Assembly (NCBI GenBank): GCA_001873995.1
Contig: MNVR01000026.1
Location: forward strand, 1 to 61,271
Reading direction: 5' to 3'
DNA length: 61,271 nt
Source: Candidatus Phelpsiimicrobium noxiivivens
GTDB lineage: Bacteria > Omnitrophota > Gorgyraeia > Velamenicoccales > Velamenicoccaceae
Below, in pieces: positions 28,203-37,603 of the stretch. A program made the translations under genes and the position numbers. Positions within the stretch are counted from its first letter, which is position 1; each line of letters begins with the position of its first letter. The notes below the pieces were generated by a model, which worked only from the letters and a program-made list of their open reading frames with translations, was not told where the DNA came from and did no database searches.

Positions 28203-29413
28203 GCTTGCAGTTTAATTCTGGTATTCTCCCTATTGGATTTAAGGCCTGTGGTATTGCGGCAAAAATAAAAAAAAGTGGCAAAAAAGACCTGGCGCTTTTT
28301 TATTCTTCGCGGCCATGTGCCGCGGCTGGCCTGTTCACATCTAATTGCATTAAGGCCGCGCCCCTTGAGATCAGCCTGCGGCATCTAAAGAACAGGAGTC
28401 TTAAGGCTGTCATTGTTAACAGCGGTAATGCCAATTGTATGACCGGTCGACAGGGTTTGTTTGACGCCATAGTTACAACACAGCTTGTTGCCCGGAGCTT
28501 GAAAATAGACCCGGGGCAAGTCTTGGTATCTTCTACAGGTATCATCGGAAAACCTCTTCCTATGGAGAAAATAAAGGCAGCGGTTCCAATTTTGGCCAAG
28601 AAGCTTTCTATCAAAGGGTTATCCGATGCCGCTTCCGCTATTTTGACAACGGATACTTTTCAAAAACAGGTTACAAAGATAATACAGATAGGCTCGAGAA
28701 GAGTGGTCATTTCAGGTGTCGCTAAGGGCGCGGGCATGATAGCGCCCCAAATGAAGGCCTGCCCGGCAGGCAGGCCTGCTACTATGCTCGCTTATATTTT
28801 TACGGATGCCACTGTGACAAAGCATGTTTTAAAGAAAGCGCTTAAAGACGCGGTTGATGTTTCTTTTAATGCTATTACTATAGATGGCTGTATGAGCACT
28901 AACGACACCGTTGTTGCCATGGCTAATGGCGCATCCGATAGCGCGCCTATTAAAAATAACACTGCCGGTGAGATTACTTTTTGTCTTGCCCTTAAAGAAG
29001 TCTGCCTGGCATTGGCTAAGATGATCGTGCATGACGCTGAGGGAGCTACCAAGTTCATTGAGATAAGGGTCAAGGGAGCGGTTACATATCTTTCCGCGAA
29101 ACATCTTGCTTTTAGCGTAGCCAATTCCAATCTTTTTAAGTGCGCGATGTTCGGCTCTGACCCTAATTGGGGCAGGATCGCAGCTGCGTTAGGCTCTATT
29201 CCATCGGCATTAAAAGCCGAAAAGCTGGACATTGATATGAATAAAAAGCCTGTTTTCAGGAATGGTAAACCCGTCCCCATTAAAAATAATAATTTTTTAC
29301 GTGGCAGTAACGTGTTGGTAGATATTGATCTGCATGCAGGAAGAGCAAAGGCTTGCGTTTATACATCGGATCTATCTTACGGGTATGTGAGAATTAACGC
29401 GGATTATAATTAA
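28199..29413 (+). CDS. argJ: Ornithine acetyltransferase ArgJ with an insertion at its self-cleavage site
   Basis: A 404-residue ArgJ, which moves the acetyl group from N-acetylornithine to glutamate. The proenzyme cleaves itself at an Ala-Thr bond and the new N-terminal Thr is the nucleophile. Family sequence reads GMI-x-PNM-ATML; here it reads KGAGMIAPQM, then eight extra residues KACPAGRP (186-193), then ATML with T195. The insertion is encoded by a 24-base palindrome-rich unit at 28754-28777 related to the repeats in the rRNA spacer. The rest of the protein looks intact (TIDGCMSTNDT, GSDPNWGRIAAA). No argA or argE is nearby, so function is probably retained. Confidence 0.93.
   Translation: MSLQFNSGILPIGFKACGIAAKIKKSGKKDLALFYSSRPCAAAGLFTSNCIKAAPLEISLRHLKNRSLKAVIVNSGNANCMTGRQGLFDAIVTTQLVARSLKIDPGQVLVSSTGIIGKPLPMEKIKAAVPILAKKLSIKGLSDAASAILTTDTFQKQVTKIIQIGSRRVVISGVAKGAGMIAPQMKACPAGRPATMLAYIFTDATVTKHVLKKALKDAVDVSFNAITIDGCMSTNDTVVAMANGASDSAPIKNNTAGEITFCLALKEVCLALAKMIVHDAEGATKFIEIRVKGAVTYLSAKHLAFSVANSNLFKCAMFGSDPNWGRIAAALGSIPSALKAEKLDIDMNKKPVFRNGKPVPIKNNNFLRGSNVLVDIDLHAGRAKACVYTSDLSYGYVRINADYN
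28754..28777 (+). repeat. 24-nt GC palindrome inserted in argJ
   Basis: An AAGGCCTGCC...GGCCT unit, a multiple of three, lies exactly between the codons for the conserved Met and Ala-Thr of the ArgJ cleavage motif. It resembles the CCTGCCTGCC...GGCAGG units at 2019-2073. Confidence 0.7.
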
Positions 29414-29515
29414 AGAACAGTAATAGGTAAATAGTAAAAAGTAATCGATGATCCAGGTCATTTTTAATAAATCAAATTACTAATTACAGTTTACGAATTA
29501 CTAGTCACGAAAACG
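29414..29515 (+). repeat. GTAAT-word hairpin between argJ and argB
   Basis: The left part has AGTAATAGGTAAATAGTAAAA words. The right part has ATTACTAATTACAG and ACGAATTACTAGTCACG, roughly complementary to it. This is one of several such hairpins in the arginine-lysine region. A GGAAGTG ribosome site for argB follows. Confidence 0.55.
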
Positions 29516-29531
29516 TAAAGGAAGTGTAAGC

Positions 29532-30392
29532 ATGGATGAAGCTATAAAAAAGGCTGAAGTTTTAATAGAAGCGCTCCCTTATATAAGAGAGTTTCGCAAG
29601 AAAGTTTTTGTTATTAAGTATGGCGGAAGTATTTTAAGTGAAGACTCTATCCGTAAGGGTGTTCTGGAAGACCTGGTTTTTTTAAGTTTCATGGGTATAA
29701 AGACGGTCCTCGTTCATGGAGGCGGGCCTAATATTTCAGAGAAGTTAAAGAAGCTTGGTAAAAAGACGGAATTTGTGGACGGCATGAGGGTAACTGATTC
29801 TCAAACGCTGCTTGTGGTTGAAGAAGAACTTAATGAATTGAATAAATTGCTTGTTAATGATATAAAAAAAATAGGAGGCCAGGCAGTCGGCCTTAGCGGT
29901 AAAGACCATGGCATCATTAGATCAAAGAAGCTGAACGGCCAGCCGGATCTGGGATTTGTTGGAGTCGTTGCTCAAGTTAATAAAGAATTGATAGAAAAAG
30001 AATTGAAAGCAAGCTCTATAGTCGTGATATCGCCTATGGGTGTTGATGATGAAAGAATAGTCTATAATATTAACGCGGATGAGGCCGCGTCGCATATCGC
30101 GGCGGTTTTTGAAGCAGAGAAGTTCGTTTTGTTGACGAATGTGCGGGGTGTTATGAGAGACCCTGAGAACAACGAATCACTTATAGGCAGTTTACGCGTA
30201 GACGACATAAATACGCTCATAGATCAGAATGTGATCCAGTCTGGGATGATACCTAAGGTGAATGCCTGTCTTGACGCTTTAAAGGGGAATGTTAAAAAGA
30301 CCCATATTATAGACGCGCGCATTCCTCACGCGCTCTTGCTTGAGATCTTTACTGATCAGGGCGTTGGAACGGAGATAGTGAATAATTTTTAG
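29532..30392 (+). CDS. argB: Acetylglutamate kinase
   Basis: A 286-residue amino-acid kinase that phosphorylates N-acetylglutamate. VIKYGGSIL near 28-36, VLVHGGGPNIS, and the C-terminal NINADEAASHIA and GMIPKVNACLDAL motifs are present. The extra N-terminal helix before the first strand (residues 1-25) is the feature of the hexameric, arginine-inhibited form, so feedback control by arginine is likely. This is an inference from length and layout. Confidence 0.96.
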   Translation: MDEAIKKAEVLIEALPYIREFRKKVFVIKYGGSILSEDSIRKGVLEDLVFLSFMGIKTVLVHGGGPNISEKLKKLGKKTEFVDGMRVTDSQTLLVVEEELNELNKLLVNDIKKIGGQAVGLSGKDHGIIRSKKLNGQPDLGFVGVVAQVNKELIEKELKASSIVVISPMGVDDERIVYNINADEAASHIAAVFEAEKFVLLTNVRGVMRDPENNESLIGSLRVDDINTLIDQNVIQSGMIPKVNACLDALKGNVKKTHIIDARIPHALLLEIFTDQGVGTEIVNNF

Positions 30393-30480
30393 TAATTCGT
30401 AATCAGTAATCCGTAATTTAAAGGCGGCAGTTTTTAATAATTACCAGTTACTATTTACGGTTTACTAGTTACGAGAATTA
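30393..30480 (+). repeat. GTAAT-word hairpin between argB and argD
   Basis: TAATTCGTAATCAGTAATCCG on the left and TTACCAGTTACTATTTACGG on the right are built from GTAAT words of opposite sense and can pair imperfectly. Confidence 0.6.
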
Positions 30481-30483
30481 AAC

Positions 30484-31689
30484 ATGACTAAGCAAGATAT
30501 TTTTGAAGCTTACGAAAAGTATATCATGCCGACGTATACGAAGATGCCTTATATCTTCGTTAAAGGCAAAGGCAGTAAGCTTTATGATATAGACGGCAAA
30601 GAATACCTGGATTTTTTTCCGGGGTGGGGAGTAGGCAATGTCGGCCATTGTCATCCTGCGGTGATGTGCGCGGTACGGGATCAGGTGGCAAAGCTTATTC
30701 ATTTGCCTAATAACTATTACCATCCGGCTCAGGCTAAACTAGCTGCTGAGATAATCCGCCTGTCTTTTCCTGGAAAGGTATTTTTCTCTAATTCGGGAGC
30801 TGAGGCGAATGAGGCGGCTATAAAGCTTGCGCGGGCATTTGGTTCAAAGGATACGCCCCAGCCACGGTATGAGATCATTACTTTTGACAATGCGTTCCAT
30901 GGACGGACTTTGGCTACTATAACAGCTACTGGCCAAAAAAAGTACAGCCGGGGTTTTGAACCGTTGGTGGAAGGATTTAAGACCAATATGGCTTTGAATG
31001 ATCTTAGCTCTTTAGAGAAAGCGATCACGCGAAATTCTGTTGCTATACTTATGGAGGTCGTCCAAGGCGAAGGCGGCATAAATGTAGCTGACGTTGATTT
31101 TATGCGTAAGGTAAGAAAGTTATGCGATGAACGCAAGATGTTATTGATCATTGATGAGGTACAGACTGGTGTGGGCCGGACGGCCAAGATGTTCGGATTC
31201 CAGCATTACGGTATCACACCCGATATCATTACGCTTGCTAAATCATTAGGCGGAGGCCTGCCTATAGGGTGTATGGTCGCTAAAACTGATATAGCTGATA
31301 TTTTACAGCCAGGTATGCATGCGTCTACATTCGGAGGCAGCCCTATAGTCTGTAAGGCTGCTTTAGGCGTATTGAAGGCGATAGTAAAAGAAAAAATGCT
31401 AAGCAACGCGTCTAAGATGTCGCCGTATATTTTCGAGAAGCTGGATGTTCTAAAGAATAAATATAAAGTGATAAGGTCGGTCCGCGGGTTGGGGCTTATG
31501 ATAGGTATTGAGCTTGATATTAAAGGAAAAGAAGTGGTGGAGCTTTGCCTAAAGCGCGGGCTATTGATCAATTGCACGCACGATACGGTCCTGCGGCTTA
31601 TGCCGGCGTTGAACGTGACTAAGCGGCAGATAGACGCGGCGATAAGAATACTAGATAAAGTTTTGGAGGATATCGACGATGCCAGTTAA
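30484..31689 (+). CDS. argD: Acetylornithine aminotransferase
   Basis: A 401-residue class III PLP aminotransferase. K253 in TLAKSLGGGLPIG binds PLP; SNSGAEANEAAIKLAR (102-117) and IIDEVQTGVGRT (222-233) are family signatures. It converts N-acetylglutamate semialdehyde to N-acetylornithine. Some ArgD enzymes also act on N-succinyl-diaminopimelate, but that step is not needed here because DapL is encoded. The end overlaps argF by 11 bases. Confidence 0.95.
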   Translation: MTKQDIFEAYEKYIMPTYTKMPYIFVKGKGSKLYDIDGKEYLDFFPGWGVGNVGHCHPAVMCAVRDQVAKLIHLPNNYYHPAQAKLAAEIIRLSFPGKVFFSNSGAEANEAAIKLARAFGSKDTPQPRYEIITFDNAFHGRTLATITATGQKKYSRGFEPLVEGFKTNMALNDLSSLEKAITRNSVAILMEVVQGEGGINVADVDFMRKVRKLCDERKMLLIIDEVQTGVGRTAKMFGFQHYGITPDIITLAKSLGGGLPIGCMVAKTDIADILQPGMHASTFGGSPIVCKAALGVLKAIVKEKMLSNASKMSPYIFEKLDVLKNKYKVIRSVRGLGLMIGIELDIKGKEVVELCLKRGLLINCTHDTVLRLMPALNVTKRQIDAAIRILDKVLEDIDDAS

Positions 31690-32596
31690 AAAGGATTTTA
31701 TTTCGGTCTCGGATCTTTCTTCTGAAGATATCAATGGGATCTTCAAAAAGACAGATGAACTAAAAAAAAGCAAATTTCAGGATAGTTTAAAAAATAAGGC
31801 TGTAGGCCTTATTTTTCAGAAACCGTCTTTGAGGACACGCGTCTCTTTTCAGGTAGGTGTGTGGCAATTGGGCGGCCAGTGTATGTCTTTGTCTCCAGCT
31901 GAAGTAAACATAGGCGTCCGTGAGACCATTAAAGACGCTGCTTTGACGTTATCGCGTTATCTTGATCTTATCGTGGCCCGCGTTTTCAAGCACAGGGAAG
32001 TAGAAGAACTGGCCCAGTATTCGTTGGTGCCTGTTATTAATGGGTTAAGCGATCTTTTTCATCCATGCCAAGCGTTAGCTGATATTTTTACGCTAAAAGA
32101 AAAACGCGGCGAACTTAAAGGCCTGACGTTAAGTTATATAGGTGATGGTAATAACGTATGTAATTCATTGCTGCAGATAACGAGTATCCTTGGCATCAAT
32201 ATGAAGGTGGCATCGCCTAAAGGCTTCGCGCCTGATATGGATATTTTACATCTATCGCAGGTCCAGGCAGCAAAGACAGGGGCGCGGATCTTAGTAACGC
32301 TTGATCCAAGAGAAGCGGCAAGCAACACAGATGTTCTGTATACCGATGTCTGGGCCAGCATGGGCCAGGAGAAGGATGCGGCCAGACGGGCGAAGATATT
32401 TAAGAAATATCAGATCAATAAAGATCTGGTAGCTTTAGCTAAAAAGAATGTGTTGATCATGCATTGTTTGCCGGCGCACAGAGGCATGGAGATATCAGAT
32501 GATGTGTTGGATAGCTCTAACTCAGTCGTTTTTGATGAGGCGGAGAACCGGCTGCATGTGCAAAAGGCGATCATGCTGAAATTAATCGGAAAATGA
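31679..32596 (+). CDS. argF: Ornithine carbamoyltransferase
   Basis: A 305-residue transcarbamylase. The carbamoyl-phosphate site reads S50-L-R-T-R (usual STRTR, here with Leu), HPCQ is at 128-131 and HCLPAHRG near 262-269 carries the catalytic Cys. It forms citrulline from ornithine. Acetylornithine and putrescine transcarbamylases are relatives; with argJ present, ornithine is the natural substrate. Confidence 0.94.
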   Translation: MPVKKDFISVSDLSSEDINGIFKKTDELKKSKFQDSLKNKAVGLIFQKPSLRTRVSFQVGVWQLGGQCMSLSPAEVNIGVRETIKDAALTLSRYLDLIVARVFKHREVEELAQYSLVPVINGLSDLFHPCQALADIFTLKEKRGELKGLTLSYIGDGNNVCNSLLQITSILGINMKVASPKGFAPDMDILHLSQVQAAKTGARILVTLDPREAASNTDVLYTDVWASMGQEKDAARRAKIFKKYQINKDLVALAKKNVLIMHCLPAHRGMEISDDVLDSSNSVVFDEAENRLHVQKAIMLKLIGK

Positions 32597-32698
32597 TTAC
32601 ACCTGGCCCCTAAAGGAATTGGGCCAGTGTTCGCCCAGTGGCGAAAATTGCGCAGATGTTTCGCTAAATAATATATTAAGGTGCTCAAGGAGGTTATC

Positions 32699-33880
32699 GT
32701 GAAGAAAGTTGTATTAGCTTATTCAGGCGGCTTGGATACTTCCTGCGCCATCAAATGGCTTAAAGATAAGGGTTATGAAGTCATCGCTTATATCGGCGAT
32801 GTAGGCCAGGGTGAAGATTTCGCGCAGGTTGAAAAAAGGGCCTTAAAGACGGGTGCTAAAAAGGTCTATGTCGGTGATCTAAAACAGGAATTTATCGCGG
32901 ATTATATTATTCCTACGCTGCAGGCTAACGCGGCTTATGAAGATAAATATCTTCTGGCTACGGCGTTAACCAGGCCGCTCATCGCCCGGCATTTAGTAGA
33001 AGTGGCTCATAGGGAAAAGGCTCACGCGATAGGCCATGGCTGTACAGGCAAGGGTAACGATCAGGTGCGTTTTGAAGTGACGGCCAATATTCTGGACCCA
33101 AAGCTTGAAATTGTGGCGCCTGTCCGGGAGTGGGAGTTTAGATCAAGGGAAGATGAGGTAGATTACGCTAAGCGTAATAATATTCCTTTGAATGTCACTA
33201 AGAAAAAAGTTTACAGTATAGATAAGAATCTATGGGGCATAAGTATTGAATGCGGCGTATTGGAAGACCCGGATCATGAGCCTACAAAGGATGCTTATCA
33301 GATGACAGTAGCGCCTGAGGACGCGCCTTCAAAACCTACTTATATTGTAATAGGGTTTGATAAGGGTATTCCGGTTTCGATCAATGGAAAAAATATGGAA
33401 GTGTCTGCTCTCATCCGGCAATTGCATGAAGCCGGTGGTAAAAACGGCGTAGGCCGAGTGGATATGGTTGAGAATAGGTTGGTCGGTATCAAGTCGCGCG
33501 AGATATATGAATTTCCAGCGGCGACGTGCCTTTATACGGCTCATAGGGATCTGGAGAGTTTAGTATTAGACAGAGAGTTACTTCATTTTAAGCAGTCTAT
33601 GGAACAAAAATACGCAGAGATAGTCTATTACGGTTTATGGTTCTCTGAGTTAAAAAGAGCCTTAGATGCTTTTATCAAGGAGACTCAAAAGAACGTAACA
33701 GGGGCAGTGCGCCTAAAACTCTACAAAGGTAATTGTATCGTGGTGGGGAGAAGGTCTCCGAAGTCTTTATATAAGGAGTCTTTGGCAACATATACCCAGA
33801 AGGATAAATTTGACCAGAAGCTTGCTGAAGGTTTTATACGGCTTTGGGGATTGCCATATAGCGTAAATCGTGATTCGTAA
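32699..33880 (+). CDS. argG: Argininosuccinate synthase
   Basis: A 393-residue ArgG. VLAYSGGLDTSCAIKWL is the ATP pyrophosphatase P-loop, followed by GHGCTGKGNDQVRFE. It joins citrulline and aspartate. The GTG at 32699 is chosen since AAGGAGG lies just upstream at 32687-32693; the longer frame from GTG 32681 would translate that ribosome site. The gap before it holds stable hairpins (CTGGCCC/GGGCCAG and TTCGCC/GGCGAA). Confidence 0.96.
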   Translation: MKKVVLAYSGGLDTSCAIKWLKDKGYEVIAYIGDVGQGEDFAQVEKRALKTGAKKVYVGDLKQEFIADYIIPTLQANAAYEDKYLLATALTRPLIARHLVEVAHREKAHAIGHGCTGKGNDQVRFEVTANILDPKLEIVAPVREWEFRSREDEVDYAKRNNIPLNVTKKKVYSIDKNLWGISIECGVLEDPDHEPTKDAYQMTVAPEDAPSKPTYIVIGFDKGIPVSINGKNMEVSALIRQLHEAGGKNGVGRVDMVENRLVGIKSREIYEFPAATCLYTAHRDLESLVLDRELLHFKQSMEQKYAEIVYYGLWFSELKRALDAFIKETQKNVTGAVRLKLYKGNCIVVGRRSPKSLYKESLATYTQKDKFDQKLAEGFIRLWGLPYSVNRDS

Positions 33881-33930
33881 ATCGTAAAGGCACAATTACC
33901 AATTACGGATTACGATTTACTGATTACGGA
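33881..33930 (+). repeat. GTAAAT-word hairpin between argG and argH
   Basis: ATCGTGATTCGTAAATCGTAA on the left is roughly complementary to TTACGATTTACTGATTACG on the right, with a short loop. The right arm runs directly into the argH ribosome site GGAGG. Confidence 0.65.
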
Positions 33931-33936
33931 GGAAAT

Positions 33937-35292
33937 ATGAGCAAAAAATTGTGGGGTGGCAGGTTCGCTAAAAAGACGCATCCGCTTCTTGAAAAGTTTG
34001 GTTCATCTATAGCGATGGATCACCGTTTGGCTGAGTGTGATCTCATTGGGTCTTTTTTGCACATTCATGTATTGTATGGAGCCAAGCTTATTTCAAAAGC
34101 TGATCTTTCAGCGCTTAAGACTGGGATCAAGTCTTTGCTTTCAGACGTACAAAAAGGTGTATTTAAATATGACGCGTCCAGCGAAGATATCCATACGTGC
34201 CTACAGAACGCGCTTGAACAAAAGTTGGGTAAAGTGGTTGATAAATTGCAGACTGCCCGTTCAAGAAATGACCAGGTTGTTTTTGACACAAAGGCTTATT
34301 GTATGCAGGAAGCCCTCGCACTGCATAGAACGCTTTTAGAGCTTAACAAAAGTTTAAAAATGCTTAGAGAGCGATATTTGTCCTTAGTCATTCCTGGTTA
34401 TACGCACATGCAGCACGCGCAGCCAGTTTATTTTAAGGATCATCTGGGAGCGTATGAAGCCATGTTTATTGAAGACGCGGCTCGGCTTGAGTGCTTTGCG
34501 GGCCGGCTTGAGCTGACTCTGGGTTCAGGCGCTTTGGCCGGAACACCTATAGCGGCCTCTATCTATAAGTCAGAGATAAAAAAGGCTTTGAAGGAATTAA
34601 AATTAGACGACGCTGTTTTTGAGGTGCTGCCTCCTAAGAACAGCCTGGTTACTGTGGCTGACCGCGATTTTGTAATTGAGCTTATTTCGGTTTTGGCTAT
34701 AGTAGGTATGCATATTTCACGCCTTGCGGAGGATCTTATTCTTTGGTCAACAAAGGAGTTTGATTTTATAGAGATAGGCGATGAATTTTGTACAGGTAGT
34801 TCACTCATGCCGCAGAAGAAAAATCCCGATTCTTTAGAATTGATGCGGGGCGCGAGTGGCATCTTATATGGGAATCTTGTAGCCGTCTTGGTTACGATGA
34901 AGGGGTTGCCACTATCGTATAATAGGGATATGCAGTGGGATAAGCAGCCGCTTTTTTCTTCGCTTGATATAGCAAGGTATGAAGTCAATATACTCTGTCA
35001 ACTTTTGCGGTCCATAAAGATAAAGAAGATAAGCGTGGACAGGCAGCTTCAGGATGAATCGCTTTATGCCACAGATCTGGCGTATTACCTTGTAACTCAA
35101 GGCGTGTCGTTTAAGGTGGCGCATGAAAGTGTTGGTAAGCTTATACGGTTCTCTTTATCGATGAATAAAAAGATAAAATTTATGAGCGATGGTGAATTGA
35201 AAAAGTTTTCTCCAAGCTTTGATAAAGAAGAAGTATTGAAGATATTGGATCCTGTTTTTTCAGTTTCTTCCAAAAAGTCGGTAAGAAGATAG
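33937..35292 (+). CDS. argH: Argininosuccinate lyase
   Basis: A 451-residue fumarase/aspartase-superfamily lyase. WGGRF near the N-terminus, SRNDQV, TPGYTHMQHAQP-like segment (IPGYTHMQHAQPV) and the mobile catalytic loop GSSLMPQKKNPD are present. It releases arginine and fumarate, completing the pathway. GGAGG six bases before the ATG is the ribosome site. Confidence 0.97.
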   Translation: MSKKLWGGRFAKKTHPLLEKFGSSIAMDHRLAECDLIGSFLHIHVLYGAKLISKADLSALKTGIKSLLSDVQKGVFKYDASSEDIHTCLQNALEQKLGKVVDKLQTARSRNDQVVFDTKAYCMQEALALHRTLLELNKSLKMLRERYLSLVIPGYTHMQHAQPVYFKDHLGAYEAMFIEDAARLECFAGRLELTLGSGALAGTPIAASIYKSEIKKALKELKLDDAVFEVLPPKNSLVTVADRDFVIELISVLAIVGMHISRLAEDLILWSTKEFDFIEIGDEFCTGSSLMPQKKNPDSLELMRGASGILYGNLVAVLVTMKGLPLSYNRDMQWDKQPLFSSLDIARYEVNILCQLLRSIKIKKISVDRQLQDESLYATDLAYYLVTQGVSFKVAHESVGKLIRFSLSMNKKIKFMSDGELKKFSPSFDKEEVLKILDPVFSVSSKKSVRR

Positions 35293-35352
35293 GTATTCTT
35301 CGCTGCTAAAACATTGGCGGATTTTGCTAGATAAGACATTAAGGAGCTCAAC

Positions 35353-36621
35353 ATGCACGATTTCAAATACCGGAATAATGAGCTTTATTGTGAAAGTGTG
35401 CGTATTGAGGATGTGGCTTTAAAGTTTTCAACGCCTTTGTATATCTACAGTCATAAAACTCTTATAGGCCGCTACCTTAAATTAAAGAGAGCGTTCGCCT
35501 CCATTGATCCTTTGATCTGTTTTTCCGTTAAATCAAGCTCTAATCTTTCATTATTAAAAGCTTTGGCAGATAAAGGTGCTGGGCTGGATATTGTGTCAGG
35601 AGGGGAGCTATATCGCGCTCAAAAGATAAAAGCTAACCCGAAAACAATAGTTTACGCGAGCGTAGGCAAGACGAGGGAAGAGATAGAGGCGGCCATAAGA
35701 TATGGCATTCTTTTTTTCAACGTTGAATCGCTTCAGGAACTTGGTTTGATAAGCGAGGCAGCGAGCGTTTTAAAAAAAGACGTGCGCGTATGCGTGCGCA
35801 TTAATCCTAATGTAGACCCCCACACGCACCGTTATATCACGACAGGTACGATGGAGACCAAATTCGGGGTTGATTTTGATACCGCGCGCATAATCTTTTT
35901 AAATAAGGAAAATTTCAAAAGGGTCCACATCCTAGGTTTGCACGTTCACATTGGATCTCAGATAACGCAAGTAGCTCCTTTTCTGGCAGCATTGCGCAGG
36001 GTAATCGATCTTATTAATGCGTTAAAAAAGATGGGTATTCGTCTGGAGTGGCTAAACATAGGGGGCGGGCTCGGGATCATTTATAAGGAAGAAAATCCTC
36101 AGACTGCTGAGCAATTTGCTTCGCGCATCGTGCCTTTGTTGAAGAAGACGGGGTTAAAGATCATTTTAGAGCCTGGCCGTTTTATTGTAGGCCCAGCAGG
36201 TATTTTGGTGACTCGTGTCATTTACGTTAAAGACTCGTCCTTAAAAAGATTTGTAGTGGTAGATGCTGGGATGAATGATCTGATAAGGCCTTCTTTATAT
36301 GGTGCTTATCATGAAATACTACCTGTAAAAAGGACGGAATACGGAAGGCGGAATACGGAATACGGGAAAAAATCAGATGTTGTGGGGCCGATATGCGAAA
36401 GTGGGGATTTTTTGGCTAAAGATAGAGACCTGCCAATTTTAGCACCTGGTACATTTTTAGCTTGTATGGGAGCGGGGGCATATGGTTTTTCAATGTCGTC
36501 TAATTATAATTCAAGGCGCAAGGCAGCGGAAGTTTTGGTCTCGGGCAAAAAATTTTATTTGATCCGTGAACGTGAAAAATTGAGCGACCTCGTACGGCAC
36601 GAGAAGGTTGTTAAGCTATAG
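35353..36621 (+). CDS. lysA: Diaminopimelate decarboxylase
   Basis: A 422-residue fold-III PLP enzyme that makes lysine from meso-diaminopimelate. FSVKSSSNLSLLK contains the PLP Lys; HVHIGSQI, the glycine loop GGGLGI, EPGRFIVG and CESGDF follow in order. Residues about 327-340 (start RTEYGRRNTEYG) are an in-frame insertion encoded by tandem GGAATACGG words at 36331-36370, just before DVVGPICESGD. The catalytic cysteine segment is untouched, so function is likely. It opens the lysine block lysA-dapF-dapA-dapB-dapL. Confidence 0.95.
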   Translation: MHDFKYRNNELYCESVRIEDVALKFSTPLYIYSHKTLIGRYLKLKRAFASIDPLICFSVKSSSNLSLLKALADKGAGLDIVSGGELYRAQKIKANPKTIVYASVGKTREEIEAAIRYGILFFNVESLQELGLISEAASVLKKDVRVCVRINPNVDPHTHRYITTGTMETKFGVDFDTARIIFLNKENFKRVHILGLHVHIGSQITQVAPFLAALRRVIDLINALKKMGIRLEWLNIGGGLGIIYKEENPQTAEQFASRIVPLLKKTGLKIILEPGRFIVGPAGILVTRVIYVKDSSLKRFVVVDAGMNDLIRPSLYGAYHEILPVKRTEYGRRNTEYGKKSDVVGPICESGDFLAKDRDLPILAPGTFLACMGAGAYGFSMSSNYNSRRKAAEVLVSGKKFYLIREREKLSDLVRHEKVVKL

Positions 36622-36653
36622 TCCGTTGTCCGAGGCCTCGGTAAGGAAGTGGA

Positions 36654-37487
36654 ATGACGAATATCAAATTCACAAAAATGCATGGTTCTGGGAACGATTT
36701 TGTAGTGATAGACAGCCGCAAGCCGCAAGCCGCAAGCCGCAAGTTTATTATAAAAATATGCGAACGTAAATATGGCATAGGCGCGGATGGTGTTTTGTTT
36801 TTGGAAAAAAGTAACAAGGCGGATATTCGTATGAGGATCTTTAACGCGGATGCCTCAGAGGCAGAGATGTGCGGTAATGGCGCCAGATGCGCGGCTCTTT
36901 TGACGAGCGCGAAACGTAAAGGCCAGAGCACAAAATTAAAAATAGAGACAAAGGCAGGGATATTAGAAGCTTTTGTTAAAGGAGAGGTAGTCAAGCTGAA
37001 AATGACTGATCCTCTTGACGTAAAATTAGGTATGAAGATACACGCGAGAGGGCAAGAATGGAATGCTGATTATATTAATACCGGTGTGCCTCACGCTGTT
37101 ATTAAGGTAGCAGACTTATCCAGGGTTAATGTCAAGGCAATGGGCCGGGCCATCCGTAGCCATGAGATCTTTGGGCCCGCGGGAACGAACGTTGATTTTA
37201 TAAAAGTTATTGGTAAAGATCATGTTTTAGTGAGGACCTACGAGCGTGGAGTTGAAGATGAGACATTGGCTTGCGGCACAGGTGCTGTTGCTTCTGCGAT
37301 AGCAGCGGTATTGGCCTCCGGAGGCGGATCCATGGATAGGCTCGGAGTTTCACATAAGGTTTTCGTAAAAACTAAAAGCGGTGAAATGCTGACTGTTTAT
37401 TTCAAGGCGTCAAAGAAGAAGATAGAGGATGTTTGGCTTGAGGGAAAAGCCGAAATTGTGTTCACAGGGGAATGGCTCCTTGCCTAA
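36654..37487 (+). CDS. dapF: Diaminopimelate epimerase
   Basis: A 277-residue epimerase converting LL- to meso-diaminopimelate with two cysteines as acid and base: C73 (EMCGNGARC) and C207 (LACGTGAVAS). Residues 21-30 are an insertion from four tandem GCCGCAA words (36715-36742), placed after the VVID strand. The last residues LLA and the stop codon come from the first bases of a two-hairpin element (copy A4), which appears to have landed on the gene's end. Confidence 0.96.
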   Translation: MTNIKFTKMHGSGNDFVVIDSRKPQAASRKFIIKICERKYGIGADGVLFLEKSNKADIRMRIFNADASEAEMCGNGARCAALLTSAKRKGQSTKLKIETKAGILEAFVKGEVVKLKMTDPLDVKLGMKIHARGQEWNADYINTGVPHAVIKVADLSRVNVKAMGRAIRSHEIFGPAGTNVDFIKVIGKDHVLVRTYERGVEDETLACGTGAVASAIAAVLASGGGSMDRLGVSHKVFVKTKSGEMLTVYFKASKKKIEDVWLEGKAEIVFTGEWLLA

Positions 37488-37597
37488 CCACTTGGTAATT
37501 TTCATCGCCCGGCATACCCGGGCATGAAAATTATCTGCGTAGGCTTCGGAGTTAACTTTGTAAAGTAAAAAAACCTAAAATAGGCAAAATTAAGGGG
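37477..37597 (+). repeat. Two-hairpin element, copy A4 (dapF end to dapA)
   Basis: CTCC/GGAG and GCCT/AGGC frame a TAATTTTCAT/ATGAAAATTA stem with an inner GCCCGG/CCGGGC hairpin. Hairpin 2: TTAACTTTG (37552-37560) with CAAAATTAA (37585-37593), one mismatch. It ends in TTAAGGGG, the ribosome site of dapA. Confidence 0.75.
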
Positions 37598-37603
37598 AAA
37601 ATC

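Noticed and set aside
37488-37603. Lysine riboswitch before dapA
   Set aside because: No L-box core is recognisable, and the same structure occurs before rpmF, fabG, acpP and exbB, so it is not lysine-specific.
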